A DNA stretch of 64,000 nt from an uncultured Acetatifactor sp. (GCA_910578215.1 CAJTPH010000020.1:1-64000); one strand, 5' to 3'; numbered from the stretch's first letter, positions 1 to 8,799 are shown. Numbers and translations are program-made. Notes: generated from the sequence alone by a model not told the origin.

Positions 1-2
1 AC

Positions 3-575
3 GAAATAAAGGTGCCGGGGGCGGATGTGACAGGAGGGCCGGGGACCCAGGGCGCGGAGGTTTCAGAAGGGCCGGGGGCGGATGCTTCAGGCGGAACGGG
101 GACCCGGGGCGTGAAGCGTGCAGAAGCCATGCGCCTTGAAGACCGGCTGCGGGGACTTGCCCTGGCGCCCGTGCCCGGAAAAAGGTTTTCCGGGATACAG
201 GGTGAGGTAGGCGGCAGGGAATATTTCTTTGAGGAAAACCAGCTTCGGGTGACGAAGCTTCGGCTGTGCTTCTCCCGGGAGGGAGGAAGCCTGTATATGA
301 CCAAGGAGGGCAGAGATTTTGAGCTTGTCTTTGGATGGGATGGGTATGCAGGGGGGATTTTTCCATGGAAGCTGGGAGACGAGGCTGCGGAATGCCTTTG
401 CCACGGTGCATGGGTGATGGAGGATTATCTGTATATCCGGTGTCACATACTGGGGGCGAATATGGCGAAGCTGGCAGCCGGGTTAAGATTTCAGGGCGGA
501 AAGGTTACGCTTAAGCTTCAAAAGGGCGCTGACGATGCGCTGAAAAGCTTCGAGGGTGTGGCGAGCAGCCGGTGA
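3..575 (+). CDS. C-terminal part of a probable beta-lactamase-family serine hydrolase (5' end outside window)
   Basis: The reading frame is open to the left edge, so the N-terminus is missing. The first ~35 visible residues are a Gly/Pro-rich linker with short repeats of the GPGADxxGG type. About 150 residues follow that look like the beta-sheet C-terminal domain found after the catalytic domain in many Clostridia class C beta-lactamase-like serine hydrolases (pattern of the YFFEEN, LRLCFS, GAW and IRCHILG type). No catalytic motif is visible because that half lies outside the window, so the enzyme class is inference from the tail only. It ends just before the tRNA promoter. Confidence 0.5.
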   Translation, partial: EIKVPGADVTGGPGTQGAEVSEGPGADASGGTGTRGVKRAEAMRLEDRLRGLALAPVPGKRFSGIQGEVGGREYFFEENQLRVTKLRLCFSREGGSLYMTKEGRDFELVFGWDGYAGGIFPWKLGDEAAECLCHGAWVMEDYLYIRCHILGANMAKLAAGLRFQGGKVTLKLQKGADDALKSFEGVASSR

Positions 576-588
576 GGCAAAAAACTGC

Positions 589-617
589 TTGCATATTTTT
601 GGGCTTTATGTTATAAT
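589..617 (+). promoter_or_regulatory. Sigma-A-type promoter for tRNA-Trp
   Basis: TTGCAT and TATAAT boxes are separated by 17 bases. The predicted start lies about 20 bases before the tRNA. Confidence 0.75.
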
Positions 618-645
618 ATCATTCGTCAGCAAATGGCTGAGAATT

Positions 646-716
646 AGGGGAATAGTACAATGGTAGTGCGGCGGTCTCCAAAACCGTTGATGGGAGTTCG
701 ATCCTCTCTTCCCCTG
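646..716 (+). tRNA. tRNA-Trp (anticodon CCA)
   Basis: A full cloverleaf can be drawn by eye. The acceptor arm is AGGGGAA/TTCCCCT, the D-stem is GTAC/GTGC, and the anticodon stem GCGGT/ACCGT carries the loop CTCCAAA. The T-stem is GGGAG/CTCTC with loop TTCGATC. The discriminator base is G. The 3' CCA is not encoded and must be added after transcription. The gene has its own promoter and is followed by a terminator hairpin, so it is a single-tRNA transcription unit. Confidence 0.95.
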
Positions 717-726
717 CTATTGGGTG

Positions 727-770
727 AAGCTCTGGAAGATATCGTAAAACGGTGTTTCCAGAGCTTTTTT
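727..770 (+). terminator. Intrinsic terminator after tRNA-Trp
   Basis: An 11-bp perfect stem (AAGCTCTGGAA / TTCCAGAGCTT) is followed by a T run. Confidence 0.85.
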
Positions 771-844
771 GCAATATAAATTTTTGGCGCCGGCAATCGG
801 CAGAAAGCAGCAGATAGAAAAAATAAGAACGGAAGGGACAGGGA

Positions 845-1312
845 ATGGCACAGGAAAGAGCGGAACAGGAAAGACAGGAGCGGGAAGGAACGACACAGGA
901 AGTATCAGCACGGGAAGCAGCGGAACAGGAAAAGCTGGAGCAGGCGCTGGCTGTGCTTCAGGACTTTGTGGTCACACTGGCGCTACAGGCGGGCAGGGAG
1001 GAGGCATACGGAAGGCTGCTTTGGCAGGGGATCAGTCGGTCCTCAGGGCTTTTGCAGGAGCTTGCCTATTATCACGATTATGGGGAGCTTCTGTGCAGAT
1101 ATAAGGTAGCGGGATATACGCTTGCAGATGCGCTTGTGTGGCAGGTGGATCACTTTAAGCTTTATATGGACCGTCCGGACGAGATGAATCGGTACAGAAG
1201 TCAAAGATTGGTGCTTGCCGCATTTGAGACCCTGCTGGAGATGGAGAAAAATCCCTCTCGTTTCTCGGATAAGATGAAGTATGAATCGGGGCAGGATGCC
1301 GCAAACGGATAA
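845..1312 (+). CDS. Hypothetical protein, 155 residues
   Basis: I do not recognise the family. The first ~35 residues are very rich in Glu, Gln, Arg and Ala and probably form a charged helix. The rest is a compact helical protein with aromatic patches such as AYYHDYGELL and WQVDHFKLY. There is no signal peptide or membrane segment. GGGACAGGGA precedes the ATG as a weak ribosome binding site. A convincing terminator lies directly downstream. Another frame overlaps the 5' end, but this frame has the better composition and ends at the terminator. Confidence 0.55.
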   Translation: MAQERAEQERQEREGTTQEVSAREAAEQEKLEQALAVLQDFVVTLALQAGREEAYGRLLWQGISRSSGLLQELAYYHDYGELLCRYKVAGYTLADALVWQVDHFKLYMDRPDEMNRYRSQRLVLAAFETLLEMEKNPSRFSDKMKYESGQDAANG

Positions 1313-1318
1313 AACCAC

Positions 1319-1346
1319 AAAAGCACCCACCAAGGTGGATGCTTTT
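1319..1346 (+). terminator. Intrinsic terminator
   Basis: AAAAGCACCCACC pairs with GGTGGATGCTTTT around a 2-base loop, with one mismatch. The T run is part of the stem. Confidence 0.75.
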
Positions 1347-1528
1347 GCTTGTGCCAACAGAAATCATAGAGAATATGCTTTCCATCGTTTTGTAAAAGGG
1401 GAATTCTTCTGTATTATACAAGATAAAATGTAAGTTGTCCATAGTTATTTTATTAATATTTTGAAATAATATTAATAATTTGTTAAAATATCCGGCTGTC
1501 GTCTTTGGGTTTATATTCATAAGAAGTC

Positions 1529-1557
1529 TTGACATTCTTTAAGTAATGGGATAAAAT
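1529..1557 (+). promoter_or_regulatory. Strong sigma-A-type promoter upstream of yicC (distal)
   Basis: TTGACA and TAAAAT are separated by 17 bases. A transcript from here would carry a ~300-base leader before yicC, unless it serves a small RNA. Confidence 0.65.
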
Positions 1558-1732
1558 GACATTATCAAAGAAATTCTAACAGGCGTGCATTCGCACATTC
1601 GAGACATCTTCTGTCAGATTTTTCTCTTTGAAATAAAACAGAAAATCGGCGGAAGCTTTTGCTGTATTGGAAGTGAGGCAGGATAGGCAAAACCGCGGAA
1701 ATAAAAAAAGTCCGTGAGTCTTTTCTTCGCCC

Positions 1733-1761
1733 TTGACGCGCCATGGAACTTATCATATAAT
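1733..1761 (+). promoter_or_regulatory. Strong sigma-A-type promoter for the yicC operon (proximal)
   Basis: TTGACG and a perfect TATAAT are separated by 17 bases, about 100 bases before the yicC start. Confidence 0.75.
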
Positions 1762-1860
1762 GAAATGAACATGAAATGAGCGCAGGAGAGCGGGAGGGAG
1801 CCTGCTCGTCCGTGGCGGACAGTGAAGTCGGCAGCGGCTGCTGCCGGGATTGGAGCACTC

Positions 1861-2739
1861 ATGATAAAGAGTATGACCGGCTTCGGCAGATGTGAAATCG
1901 TCGAAAATAACAGGAAATTCACGGTGGAGATGAAGTCTGTAAACCACAGGTATCTGGATGTAAACATTAAAATGCCCAAGGCGCTCAACTTTTTTGAAGC
2001 TGCAATTCGCAGCGAGCTTAAGAAATACATTTCCCGCGGAAAGGTGGATCTGTATATCACCTACGAGGATTTTTCCGAGAAGACAACCTCCGTGCGCTAT
2101 AACAGAGAGGTGGCAGAGGAATATTTGAAATATCTGCGCCAGATGGCGGAGGAGCTTGGGCTGGAGGACGATATCAGGGTATCTGCTCTGTCGAAATATC
2201 CGGAGGTATTTACCATGGAGGATGCCGGCTTAGATGAGGAGGAGCTCTGGAAAGAGCTGCAGAAGGCCTTGGACGGCGCCGCAGAAAAGTTTGTCGGGTC
2301 CCGTATTGTGGAGGGCGAGCATCTGAAAGAGGACTTAACTCAAAAGCTGGACGGGATGCTTAAGCTGGTGGATTTTATCACGGAGCGCTCCCCAGGAATT
2401 ATTGAGGAATACAGGGCGCGTCTTAAGGATAAGGTGAAGGAGCTGCTTGCAGAGACCGCGGTGGATGAGAACAGGCTGCTGACGGAAGTGACAATTTTTG
2501 CGGATAAGGTATGCGTGGACGAGGAGCTGGTGAGGCTTAGGAGCCATATTGAGACCACGAAGAATACGCTGTCGGACGGCGGCGCTATAGGGCGGAAGCT
2601 GGATTTTATCGCACAGGAGATGAATCGTGAGGCAAACACGATTCTGTCCAAGTCCAATGATTTGGAAATATCCAACTGCGGTATCGAGCTGAAAACGGAG
2701 ATTGAGAAGGTGCGGGAGCAGATTCAAAATATCGAGTAG
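1861..2739 (+). CDS. yicC: YicC family endoribonuclease
   Basis: This 292-residue protein has the family's hallmark N-terminus MIKSMTGFGR followed by the SVNHRYLD segment. It ends with the conserved helical C-terminal domain (DUF1732). E. coli YicC is a ring-forming endoribonuclease implicated in small-RNA decay. The frame is open further upstream, but the ATG at 1861 starts exactly where the family starts and has GGAG five bases ahead of it. It opens a + strand operon with remA, gmk, rpoZ and probably rimO, the usual Clostridia order. Confidence 0.93.
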   Translation: MIKSMTGFGRCEIVENNRKFTVEMKSVNHRYLDVNIKMPKALNFFEAAIRSELKKYISRGKVDLYITYEDFSEKTTSVRYNREVAEEYLKYLRQMAEELGLEDDIRVSALSKYPEVFTMEDAGLDEEELWKELQKALDGAAEKFVGSRIVEGEHLKEDLTQKLDGMLKLVDFITERSPGIIEEYRARLKDKVKELLAETAVDENRLLTEVTIFADKVCVDEELVRLRSHIETTKNTLSDGGAIGRKLDFIAQEMNREANTILSKSNDLEISNCGIELKTEIEKVREQIQNIE

Positions 2740-2769
2740 ATTTTAAATACAGGCATGAGAGGTATTGTG

Positions 2770-3048
2770 ATGCTTATTCATATAGGGTTTGGCAATATTG
2801 TGAATACCTCCAAAATCATTGCCATAGTCAGCCCCGAGTCGGCGCCCGTCAAAAGACTAGTGCAGAACGCAAAGGAGAAGGGCATGGCCATCGATGCCAC
2901 CCAGGGGCGGAAGACGAAATCCGTGCTGGTGATGGAGAACAGTCAGGTAGTGCTGTCTGCGCTGCTGCCGGAAACCATAGCCGGACGCGTGCAGACAGGG
3001 CAGGAAGCGCCTGCTTTGGAGGACGAAGAACAGAGAATGGAGGCATGA
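2770..3048 (+). CDS. remA: RemA/DUF370 family regulator
   Basis: The 92-residue protein begins with the family signature MLIHIGFGNIVNTSKIIAIV. In Bacillus subtilis RemA is a small oligomeric DNA-binding activator of extracellular-matrix genes; in Clostridia the same gene sits between yicC and gmk as here. The start at 2770 is preferred over an in-frame ATG 15 bases upstream because GAGAGG is well placed for it and the family starts there. The C-terminal ~20 residues are an acidic tail (PALEDEEQRMEA). The stop almost touches the gmk start, so the two are likely co-translated. Confidence 0.92.
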   Translation: MLIHIGFGNIVNTSKIIAIVSPESAPVKRLVQNAKEKGMAIDATQGRKTKSVLVMENSQVVLSALLPETIAGRVQTGQEAPALEDEEQRMEA

Positions 3049-3049
3049 C

Positions 3050-3685
3050 ATGGAAAAAAATGGGCTGCTTATCGTAATTTCCGGTTTTTCCGGCGCGGGA
3101 AAGGGTACACTTGTAAAAGCGCTTCTGCGAAAATATGACAATTATGCGCTGTCGATTTCCATGACCACCAGAGCGCCCAGAGAGGGCGAGCGGGACGGTG
3201 TGGAGTACTTTTTTACAACAAAGGAAAGGTTTGAGGAAACCATACAGCGCGGCGGGCTGATAGAGTACGCTCCGTATTGCGGCAATTATTACGGAACCCC
3301 GAGAGACTATGTGGAGGAACAGATGGCGCTTGGAAAGAATGTGATCCTGGAGATTGAGATTCAGGGCGCCCTGAAGATCAAGAAGAAATTTCCCGAGAGC
3401 CTGCTTATATTTGTGACTCCTCCCAGTGCGGGCGAGCTGAAGCGAAGGCTGGAGGGCAGGGGAACGGAGAGCGCGGAGATGATCGCAAAGCGTCTGGCGC
3501 GCGCGGCAGAGGAATCAGAAGGCATAGAAGCCTATGATTATATTGTGGTAAACGACGACCTGGACACCTGCGTGGAGGAGCTTCACAGGCTGGCGGATGC
3601 GGCGCTCAGGGCGCCTGTCAGGTCACAAAAGCTGATCGGAGAAATCAGAGAGGAACTGCAAGGTTTCCAGAAAGGGGCAGATTAA
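3050..3685 (+). CDS. gmk: Guanylate kinase
   Basis: The 211-residue enzyme phosphorylates GMP to GDP with ATP in the cytoplasm. The P-loop GFSGAGKGT is at residues 12-20. The GMP-binding segment SMTTRAPREGERDGVEYFF and the lid region IAKRLARAAEE are present. Length matches the family. It starts two bases after remA and ends two bases before rpoZ. The gmk-rpoZ pairing is widespread and links nucleotide supply with RNA polymerase assembly. Confidence 0.97.
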   Translation: MEKNGLLIVISGFSGAGKGTLVKALLRKYDNYALSISMTTRAPREGERDGVEYFFTTKERFEETIQRGGLIEYAPYCGNYYGTPRDYVEEQMALGKNVILEIEIQGALKIKKKFPESLLIFVTPPSAGELKRRLEGRGTESAEMIAKRLARAAEESEGIEAYDYIVVNDDLDTCVEELHRLADAALRAPVRSQKLIGEIREELQGFQKGAD

Positions 3686-3686
3686 T

Positions 3687-3920
3687 ATGTTACATCCATC
3701 CTATTCAGATTTAATGAAGGTAGTAAACAGTCAGGTAGAGCCGGGCGAGGCGCCGGTGGTAAACAGCCGCTATTCCATCGTTATGGCTACGTCCAAAAGG
3801 GCGAGGCAGATTATCGGCGGGGAGGAGGCTCTGGTCCAGGAAAGAGGCAAGAGCCCTTTGTCCATCGCAGTGGAGGAACTGAACCAGGGCAAGATCAAAA
3901 TTCTCGGAGACGAGGAATAA
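3687..3920 (+). CDS. rpoZ: RNA polymerase omega subunit
   Basis: The 77-residue protein begins MLHPSYSDL and carries the omega core RYSIVMATSKRARQI followed by KSPLSIAVEEL. Omega helps fold and assemble the beta-prime subunit. An AGAAAGGGGCAG stretch inside the end of gmk acts as ribosome binding site. A modest hairpin at 3955-3974 follows before rimO. Confidence 0.95.
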   Translation: MLHPSYSDLMKVVNSQVEPGEAPVVNSRYSIVMATSKRARQIIGGEEALVQERGKSPLSIAVEELNQGKIKILGDEE

Positions 3921-3954
3921 AGCTCTGAACGCGAAGAATAAGATAATACGGAGT

Positions 3955-3980
3955 AGCTGGTAATATTGCCAGCTGCTTTT
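3955..3980 (+). terminator. Weak hairpin between rpoZ and rimO
   Basis: AGCTGG pairs with CCAGCT around an 8-base loop, with TTTT two bases later. It may attenuate rather than end transcription. Confidence 0.35.
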
Positions 3981-4031
3981 GAGTTAGAAAAAAAGTTTTG
4001 ATACAGGAATGCAATCAAAAGAAAAGGTTTA

Positions 4032-5369
4032 ATGAATATGGTGAAGATTTTGTTTGTATCGCTGGGCTGTGACAAGAATTTGGCGGATACGGAGATGATG
4101 CTGGGCATACTGCAGAAAAAAGGCTATTCCTTTACGGATGACGAAGCAGAAGCGGACGTTGTCGTGGTTAACACCTGCTGTTTTATCGGCGACGCAAAGG
4201 AGGAGAGCATAGGCGTTATCCTTGAAATGGCGGAGCTCAAAAAAGACGGCAGAATAAAGGCTCTGATTGCGGCGGGCTGTCTCGCCCAGCGCTACAGGGA
4301 AGAAATTCAAAAGGAAATTCCCGAGGTAGATGCCATAGTGGGAACCGCTGCAGCAGCGGAGATTGCGGAGGCGGTGGAGGAGGCTCTTTCCGGAAGGGCG
4401 CGGAACCATTACCGCGACCTGAATGCTCCGCCTGCTGCCTGCCGGGACCGGGTAATAACCACAGGCGGGCATTTCGCGTATCTGAAAATTGCAGAGGGCT
4501 GCGACAAGCACTGCACCTACTGTATTATTCCCGCGGTTCGGGGAAATTACAGAAGCATTGCCATGGAGGAACTGGAAGAACAGGCGAAAGCGCTTGCACA
4601 GGACGGGGTCAGGGAGCTGATTCTGGTGGCGCAGGAGACTACCCTGTACGGCATGGATCTCTACGGAAAAAAAAGTCTGCCGGAGCTGCTTCGCAGGCTG
4701 GCAGGGATAAGCGGAATCTACTGGATACGGCTTCTTTACTGCTATCCGGAGGAAATTACGGATGAGTTGATAGACGTTATAGCGGATGAGCAGAAAATCT
4801 GCCATTATCTTGACATTCCCATCCAGCACGCCTCGGACAGTGTGTTGAAGCGCATGGGGAGGCGCACAAATCAGGAGGAGCTCAGGCAAAGGATAGACAG
4901 GATCAGGGAGCGGATTCCCGATATCTGTCTGCGGACTACCCTGATCAGCGGATTCCCGGGGGAAACCCAGGAGGACTTTGAGGAGCTGTATCGCTTTGTC
5001 AACGAGATGGAGTTTGACAGGCTGGGTGTATTCCCCTACTCTCAGGAGGAGGATACGCCGGCGGCACGGATGCCGGATCAGATAGAGACGGCTGTCAAGG
5101 AGACAAGGCGGGATGAGCTGATGGAGCTGCAGCAGGCGATTGCCTTCGAGAAGGCGGAGGGCATGATCGGGCAGGTGCTGACGGTGATGGTAGAGGGAAA
5201 GGTGGCGGACGAGGACGTATATGTGACAAGGACCTACCGGGATGCGCCAAATGTGGACGGCTATCTTTTCCTGAACACTACGGCGACGCTTATAACCGGT
5301 GATTTTGTAAAGGCGCTGGTCACCGACTCCAACGAATATGATTTAATAGGAGAGATATATCATGAGTAA
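4032..5369 (+). CDS. rimO: Ribosomal protein S12 methylthiotransferase RimO
   Basis: The 445-residue radical SAM enzyme adds a methylthio group to an Asp of ribosomal protein S12. The N-terminal UPF0004 domain begins KILFVSLGCDKN with further cluster cysteines in NTCCF and AAGCLAQ. The radical SAM motif is CDKHCTYC at about residue 152. A TRAM domain closes the protein. GCDKN points to RimO rather than the related MiaB (usual GCQMN). An in-frame ATG at 4038 is an alternative start. The end overlaps pgsA by 8 bases, so translation is probably coupled. Confidence 0.95.
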   Translation: MNMVKILFVSLGCDKNLADTEMMLGILQKKGYSFTDDEAEADVVVVNTCCFIGDAKEESIGVILEMAELKKDGRIKALIAAGCLAQRYREEIQKEIPEVDAIVGTAAAAEIAEAVEEALSGRARNHYRDLNAPPAACRDRVITTGGHFAYLKIAEGCDKHCTYCIIPAVRGNYRSIAMEELEEQAKALAQDGVRELILVAQETTLYGMDLYGKKSLPELLRRLAGISGIYWIRLLYCYPEEITDELIDVIADEQKICHYLDIPIQHASDSVLKRMGRRTNQEELRQRIDRIRERIPDICLRTTLISGFPGETQEDFEELYRFVNEMEFDRLGVFPYSQEEDTPAARMPDQIETAVKETRRDELMELQQAIAFEKAEGMIGQVLTVMVEGKVADEDVYVTRTYRDAPNVDGYLFLNTTATLITGDFVKALVTDSNEYDLIGEIYHE

Positions 5370-5937
5370 AATGAATTTACCCAATAAACTGACGCTTTTC
5401 CGCGTGATTTTGATAGTGCCTTTTATCGTGCTCCTTCTGGGGGGCGAGGCAGGATGGTTTGGCGCCGGCAGCCTTATTCCGGATATGCTTGCGCTTGCTG
5501 TTTTTATTATTGCAAGCCTGACCGATCTGATAGACGGCAAAATTGCCAGAAAATATAATCTGGTGACTAATTTCGGCAAGTTTATGGACCCGCTGGCGGA
5601 TAAGCTTTTAGTTTGCGCCGCTCTGATCGCGCTGGTGGAAATGGGACGTATCCCCGCATGGGTGGTCATCGTCATTATCAGCCGTGAATTTATTATCAGC
5701 GGATTCCGCCTGATCGCCTCGGACAACCATGTTGTGATCGCTGCCAGCTATTGGGGAAAGTTCAAGACAACCTTCCAGATGGTCATGGTTTGCCTGATGA
5801 TTGCGGATCTGGGAACGTATAATGCATGGACGCGGCTCTTGACGGACGCGGTCATGTGGGTTGCACTGGCGCTGACGGTGGTATCTCTTATCGATTATCT
5901 TGTGAAAAACAGGAACGTGCTGAAGGAGCAGAATTGA
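5362..5937 (+). CDS. pgsA: CDP-diacylglycerol-glycerol-3-phosphate 3-phosphatidyltransferase
   Basis: This 191-residue membrane enzyme makes phosphatidylglycerol phosphate, the first committed step to phosphatidylglycerol. The CDP-alcohol phosphotransferase motif D-x2-DG-x2-AR-x8-G-x3-D-x3-D is seen as DLIDGKIAR followed by GKFMDPLAD. About five membrane segments are visible. The start overlaps the end of rimO and the stop overlaps the cinA start (TGATG), consistent with one polycistronic message. Confidence 0.95.
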   Translation: MSKMNLPNKLTLFRVILIVPFIVLLLGGEAGWFGAGSLIPDMLALAVFIIASLTDLIDGKIARKYNLVTNFGKFMDPLADKLLVCAALIALVEMGRIPAWVVIVIISREFIISGFRLIASDNHVVIAASYWGKFKTTFQMVMVCLMIADLGTYNAWTRLLTDAVMWVALALTVVSLIDYLVKNRNVLKEQN

Positions 5938-7208
5938 TGACGGTAGAAATTGTATGTGTGGGTACGGAGCTTTTGTTGGGAAACATAGTAAACACCAACG
6001 GGGCGTTTCTTGCGGAAGGCTGCGCGGCTCTGGGTCTGGAAAGCTATTACCAGACGGTTGTGGGCGACAATGAGGGGCGTCTGGAGGGGGTGCTGAAAAC
6101 AGCCATGGAACGCTCCGATATCGTGATCCTCTCAGGGGGTCTGGGGCCCACGGAGGATGATCTGACCAAGGAAGTGGCCGCAAGGGTCTGCGGGAGGAAG
6201 CTGGTCCTTCACGAGCCCAGCAGGGCGGCGATAGAAAAATTCTTTGCCGAGAGAGGGACGGCGCCTACCGAGAATAACTGGAAGCAGGCAATGATTCCGG
6301 CGGACGCCATCGTGCTGGGCAATCCCAACGGAACGGCTCCCGGCGTTATCATAGAGGCGGACCAGGCAAGGGTGATTCTCCTTCCCGGTCCTCCTAACGA
6401 GCTGTGCCCCATGTTTGAAAACAGTGTGGTACCCTATTTGAGCAGGCTGACTACGCAGGTTATCTGTTCACAGACGGTGAAGGTCTGCGGCGTGGGGGAA
6501 AGCAGGGCGGAAACCATGCTGAAGGATCTGATCGACGCGCAGACCAACCCCACCATTGCCACCTATGCAAAGACGGGAGAGGTACATATACGTGTGACGG
6601 CCGGCGCGGAGGACAAAAAGGCGGCAATGAAGCTGATTAAGCCCGTGGTCAAGGAATTAAAGTCCAGGTTTGGAAACGATATTTATACCACGGAGGAGGA
6701 AGTGACGCTGGAGAAGGCGGTTGCGGACCTGCTTCTCGCCAATAATCTGACGGTTACATGCGCGGAATCCTGTACGGGAGGTCTGCTTTCGGCCAGGCTG
6801 GTCAACGTCCCCGGCATTTCCGATGTGTATAAGTCGGGCATTGTCACCTATTCAAACAAGGCGAAAAGACGTTTTCTCAACGTAAAGAAAACCACCCTGC
6901 AGAAATACGGGGCAGTCAGCCGGCAGACGGCGGAGGAGATGGCGAAGGGAGCGGCGGCATTCGCCAAGGCGGACGTGGCGGCTGCGGTTACAGGTATTGC
7001 CGGGCCGGACGGCGGAACGGAGGAAAAGCCTGTGGGGCTGGTCTTTATCGCCTGCTGCGTGAAGGGTAAGACCACGGTGGAGAAATACCGCTTCTCCGGG
7101 AGCCGCTCCAAGGTGAGGGAATCCGCGGCTGCGGCGGCGCTTGCGCTTATGCGCAGATGCATTCTGGAGTATTTCAGCGAGGTCACGTTCGGAAAGAAGG
7201 AAAAATAA
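5937..7208 (+). CDS. cinA: CinA family nicotinamide-nucleotide amidohydrolase / competence-damage protein
   Basis: The 423-residue protein has two parts. The N-terminal MoCF-like domain (VEIVCVGTELLLGNIVNTN, then ILSGGLGPTEDD) resembles ADP-ribose pyrophosphatase modules of CinA. The C-terminal domain (TCAESCTGGLLSARLVNVPG, then GIAGPDGGTEEKPVGLV) is the NMN deamidase domain. The ATG at 5937 overlaps the pgsA stop and matches the family start; the longer open frame upstream is only pgsA read out of frame. CinA lies next to recA in many Firmicutes, as here. Confidence 0.95.
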   Translation: MTVEIVCVGTELLLGNIVNTNGAFLAEGCAALGLESYYQTVVGDNEGRLEGVLKTAMERSDIVILSGGLGPTEDDLTKEVAARVCGRKLVLHEPSRAAIEKFFAERGTAPTENNWKQAMIPADAIVLGNPNGTAPGVIIEADQARVILLPGPPNELCPMFENSVVPYLSRLTTQVICSQTVKVCGVGESRAETMLKDLIDAQTNPTIATYAKTGEVHIRVTAGAEDKKAAMKLIKPVVKELKSRFGNDIYTTEEEVTLEKAVADLLLANNLTVTCAESCTGGLLSARLVNVPGISDVYKSGIVTYSNKAKRRFLNVKKTTLQKYGAVSRQTAEEMAKGAAAFAKADVAAAVTGIAGPDGGTEEKPVGLVFIACCVKGKTTVEKYRFSGSRSKVRESAAAAALALMRRCILEYFSEVTFGKKEK

Positions 7209-7220
7209 GAGTAAACGGTT

Positions 7221-7249
7221 CATAACCGGGCGGCTGCCGGCCGGTTATG
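7221..7249 (+). terminator. Hairpin after cinA, no T run
   Basis: CATAACCGG and CCGGTTATG form a 9-bp stem with an 11-base loop. No T run follows, so termination is uncertain. Confidence 0.4.
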
Positions 7250-7531
7250 GGCGGAACGGAAAAAATGTGCCACAGGGCTTGCGTTTCCGCAGGTTTTATG
7301 GTACATTTTTTATATCTGAAGCTCTGTTGACATATTCGGCTTTACCGATTCTTATGTTCCGGCATTTCGCCACTCAGATTTCAGTAAAAGAAAACGGTCC
7401 CGGAACGGGACAGCTACCGGGCGCCGCGGTGCGTGGGCGAAATTAAACAGAGGGGGAATGCTATTGAGAGAGTTTTAAGGGACATAAAGTCTGATATGAT
7501 AGGATCATAACAAAACAGAAACAAAAAACAG

Positions 7532-7560
7532 TTGACAAATACGAACAAATGTTTTATTCT
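7532..7560 (+). promoter_or_regulatory. recA promoter (sigma-A type)
   Basis: TTGACA and TATTCT are 17 bases apart. A LexA box fills the spacer. Confidence 0.8.
7542..7555 (+). promoter_or_regulatory. LexA (SOS) box 1
   Basis: CGAACAAATGTTTT fits the Gram-positive CGAAC-N4-GTTYG type box and lies between the -35 and -10 of the recA promoter. Confidence 0.75.
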
Positions 7561-7572
7561 GAAAACAATACA

Positions 7573-7584
7573 GAACGTTTGTTC
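7573..7584 (+). promoter_or_regulatory. LexA (SOS) box 2
   Basis: GAACGTTTGTTC has perfect GAAC/GTTC half-sites. It lies just downstream of the predicted transcription start, 21 bases before the recA ATG. Confidence 0.75.
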
Positions 7585-7605
7585 CTTGGAGAAAGGGAGA
7601 TTGAC

Positions 7606-8724
7606 ATGGAAAAAAATGATACCTTGAATCGTGATGACAAGTTAAAAGCATTGGATGCGGCCATAAGCCAGATCGAGAAGCAGTACGGCAAGGGCGCGGT
7701 CATGAAGCTGGGAGATCCTTCCGCACAGATGAATGTGGAAACGATTCCCACAGGTTCCTTGAGTCTCGATATTGCGCTGGGGCTGGGCGGTATTCCCAAG
7801 GGAAGAATCGTGGAGATATACGGGCCGGAATCCAGCGGTAAGACTACGGTTACGCTGCATATGATCGCGGAGGTCCAGAAAAGAGGCGGTATTGCGGGTT
7901 TCATCGATGCGGAGCATGCCCTTGACCCCGTGTATGCCAAGAATATAGGTGTGGATATCGACAATCTGTACATATCTCAGCCGGACAACGGGGAGCAGGC
8001 GCTGGAGATCACCGAGACAATGGTCCGTTCGGGAGCCATAGATATCGTCGTTGTGGACTCCGTGGCGGCATTGGTTCCCAAGGCGGAAATCGACGGCGAC
8101 ATGGGGGATTCCCATGTAGGACTGCAGGCGCGTCTGATGTCCCAGGCGCTGCGTAAGCTTACCGCCGTAATCAGCAAGTCAAACTGTACGGTTATATTTA
8201 TCAATCAGCTGCGCGAAAAGGTGGGCGTTATGTTCGGGAATCCGGAGACTACCACGGGCGGGCGGGCGCTTAAATTTTATTCCTCCGTGCGCCTGGACGT
8301 TCGCCGGATCGAATCCCTGAAGCAGGGCGGAGAGGTCATCGGCAACCGCACCCGTGTCAAGGTGGTAAAAAATAAGATTGCGCCGCCCTTTAAGGAGGCG
8401 GAGTTTGATATTATGTTCGGCGAAGGGATATCCAGGGAAGGCGATATTCTGGATTTGGCAGCCGACATCGACGTGATTATAAAATCCGGCGCATGGTACA
8501 ATTATGAGGGCAATAAAATCGGTCAGGGACGCGAGAATGCCAAGCAGTATCTCAGAGAGCATCCGGAGATGCTTCAAGAGGTCAGCGCCAAGGTAAGGCA
8601 GCGGTACGGCTTTGAAGGTGCGAAGCCTGCGGAGACGGACACAGGAGCCCCGGAGGCGGATAAGGCGCCTGCAAAGGAAAGCACAAAGGGCACAAGGAAA
8701 AAGACCGGCGAGAGCGCGGAATAG
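7606..8724 (+). CDS. recA: Recombinase RecA
   Basis: The 372-residue protein is the strand-exchange ATPase and LexA coprotease. Visible motifs are EKQYGKGAVMKLG, the Walker A GPESSGKTT, and VVVDSVAALVPKAEIDG with NQLREKVGVMFGNPETTTGG. The C-terminal ~35 residues are a charged Ala/Lys/Glu tail. The ATG at 7606 with GGGAGA ahead is chosen over an upstream ATG that lies inside the promoter. It is followed by recX, and the two LexA boxes show SOS control. Confidence 0.98.
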   Translation: MEKNDTLNRDDKLKALDAAISQIEKQYGKGAVMKLGDPSAQMNVETIPTGSLSLDIALGLGGIPKGRIVEIYGPESSGKTTVTLHMIAEVQKRGGIAGFIDAEHALDPVYAKNIGVDIDNLYISQPDNGEQALEITETMVRSGAIDIVVVDSVAALVPKAEIDGDMGDSHVGLQARLMSQALRKLTAVISKSNCTVIFINQLREKVGVMFGNPETTTGGRALKFYSSVRLDVRRIESLKQGGEVIGNRTRVKVVKNKIAPPFKEAEFDIMFGEGISREGDILDLAADIDVIIKSGAWYNYEGNKIGQGRENAKQYLREHPEMLQEVSAKVRQRYGFEGAKPAETDTGAPEADKAPAKESTKGTRKKTGESAE

Positions 8725-8799
8725 GGGATGAAGACAGCAGGCGGTTAAGCCGGCTTGCGGGGTGTTGCGGGCAGGTCTGCGAAGTGTGGGAGTATGGCA

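Larger units (their letters stand above)
1313..1860 (+). other. 548-base gene-free region ahead of yicC
   Basis: It holds a terminator, an AT-rich stretch (about 1440-1495) and two good sigma-A promoters reading toward yicC, listed separately. I see no protein gene: the reading frames here have no ribosome binding sites and no recognisable sequence. About 300 bases of leader would result from the upstream promoter. Confidence 0.6.
7209..7605 (+). other. 397-base region between cinA and recA
   Basis: It holds the cinA-end hairpin near its start and the SOS-controlled recA promoter near its end. The ~250 bases between show no gene, hairpin or promoter that I would defend. Confidence 0.5.
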
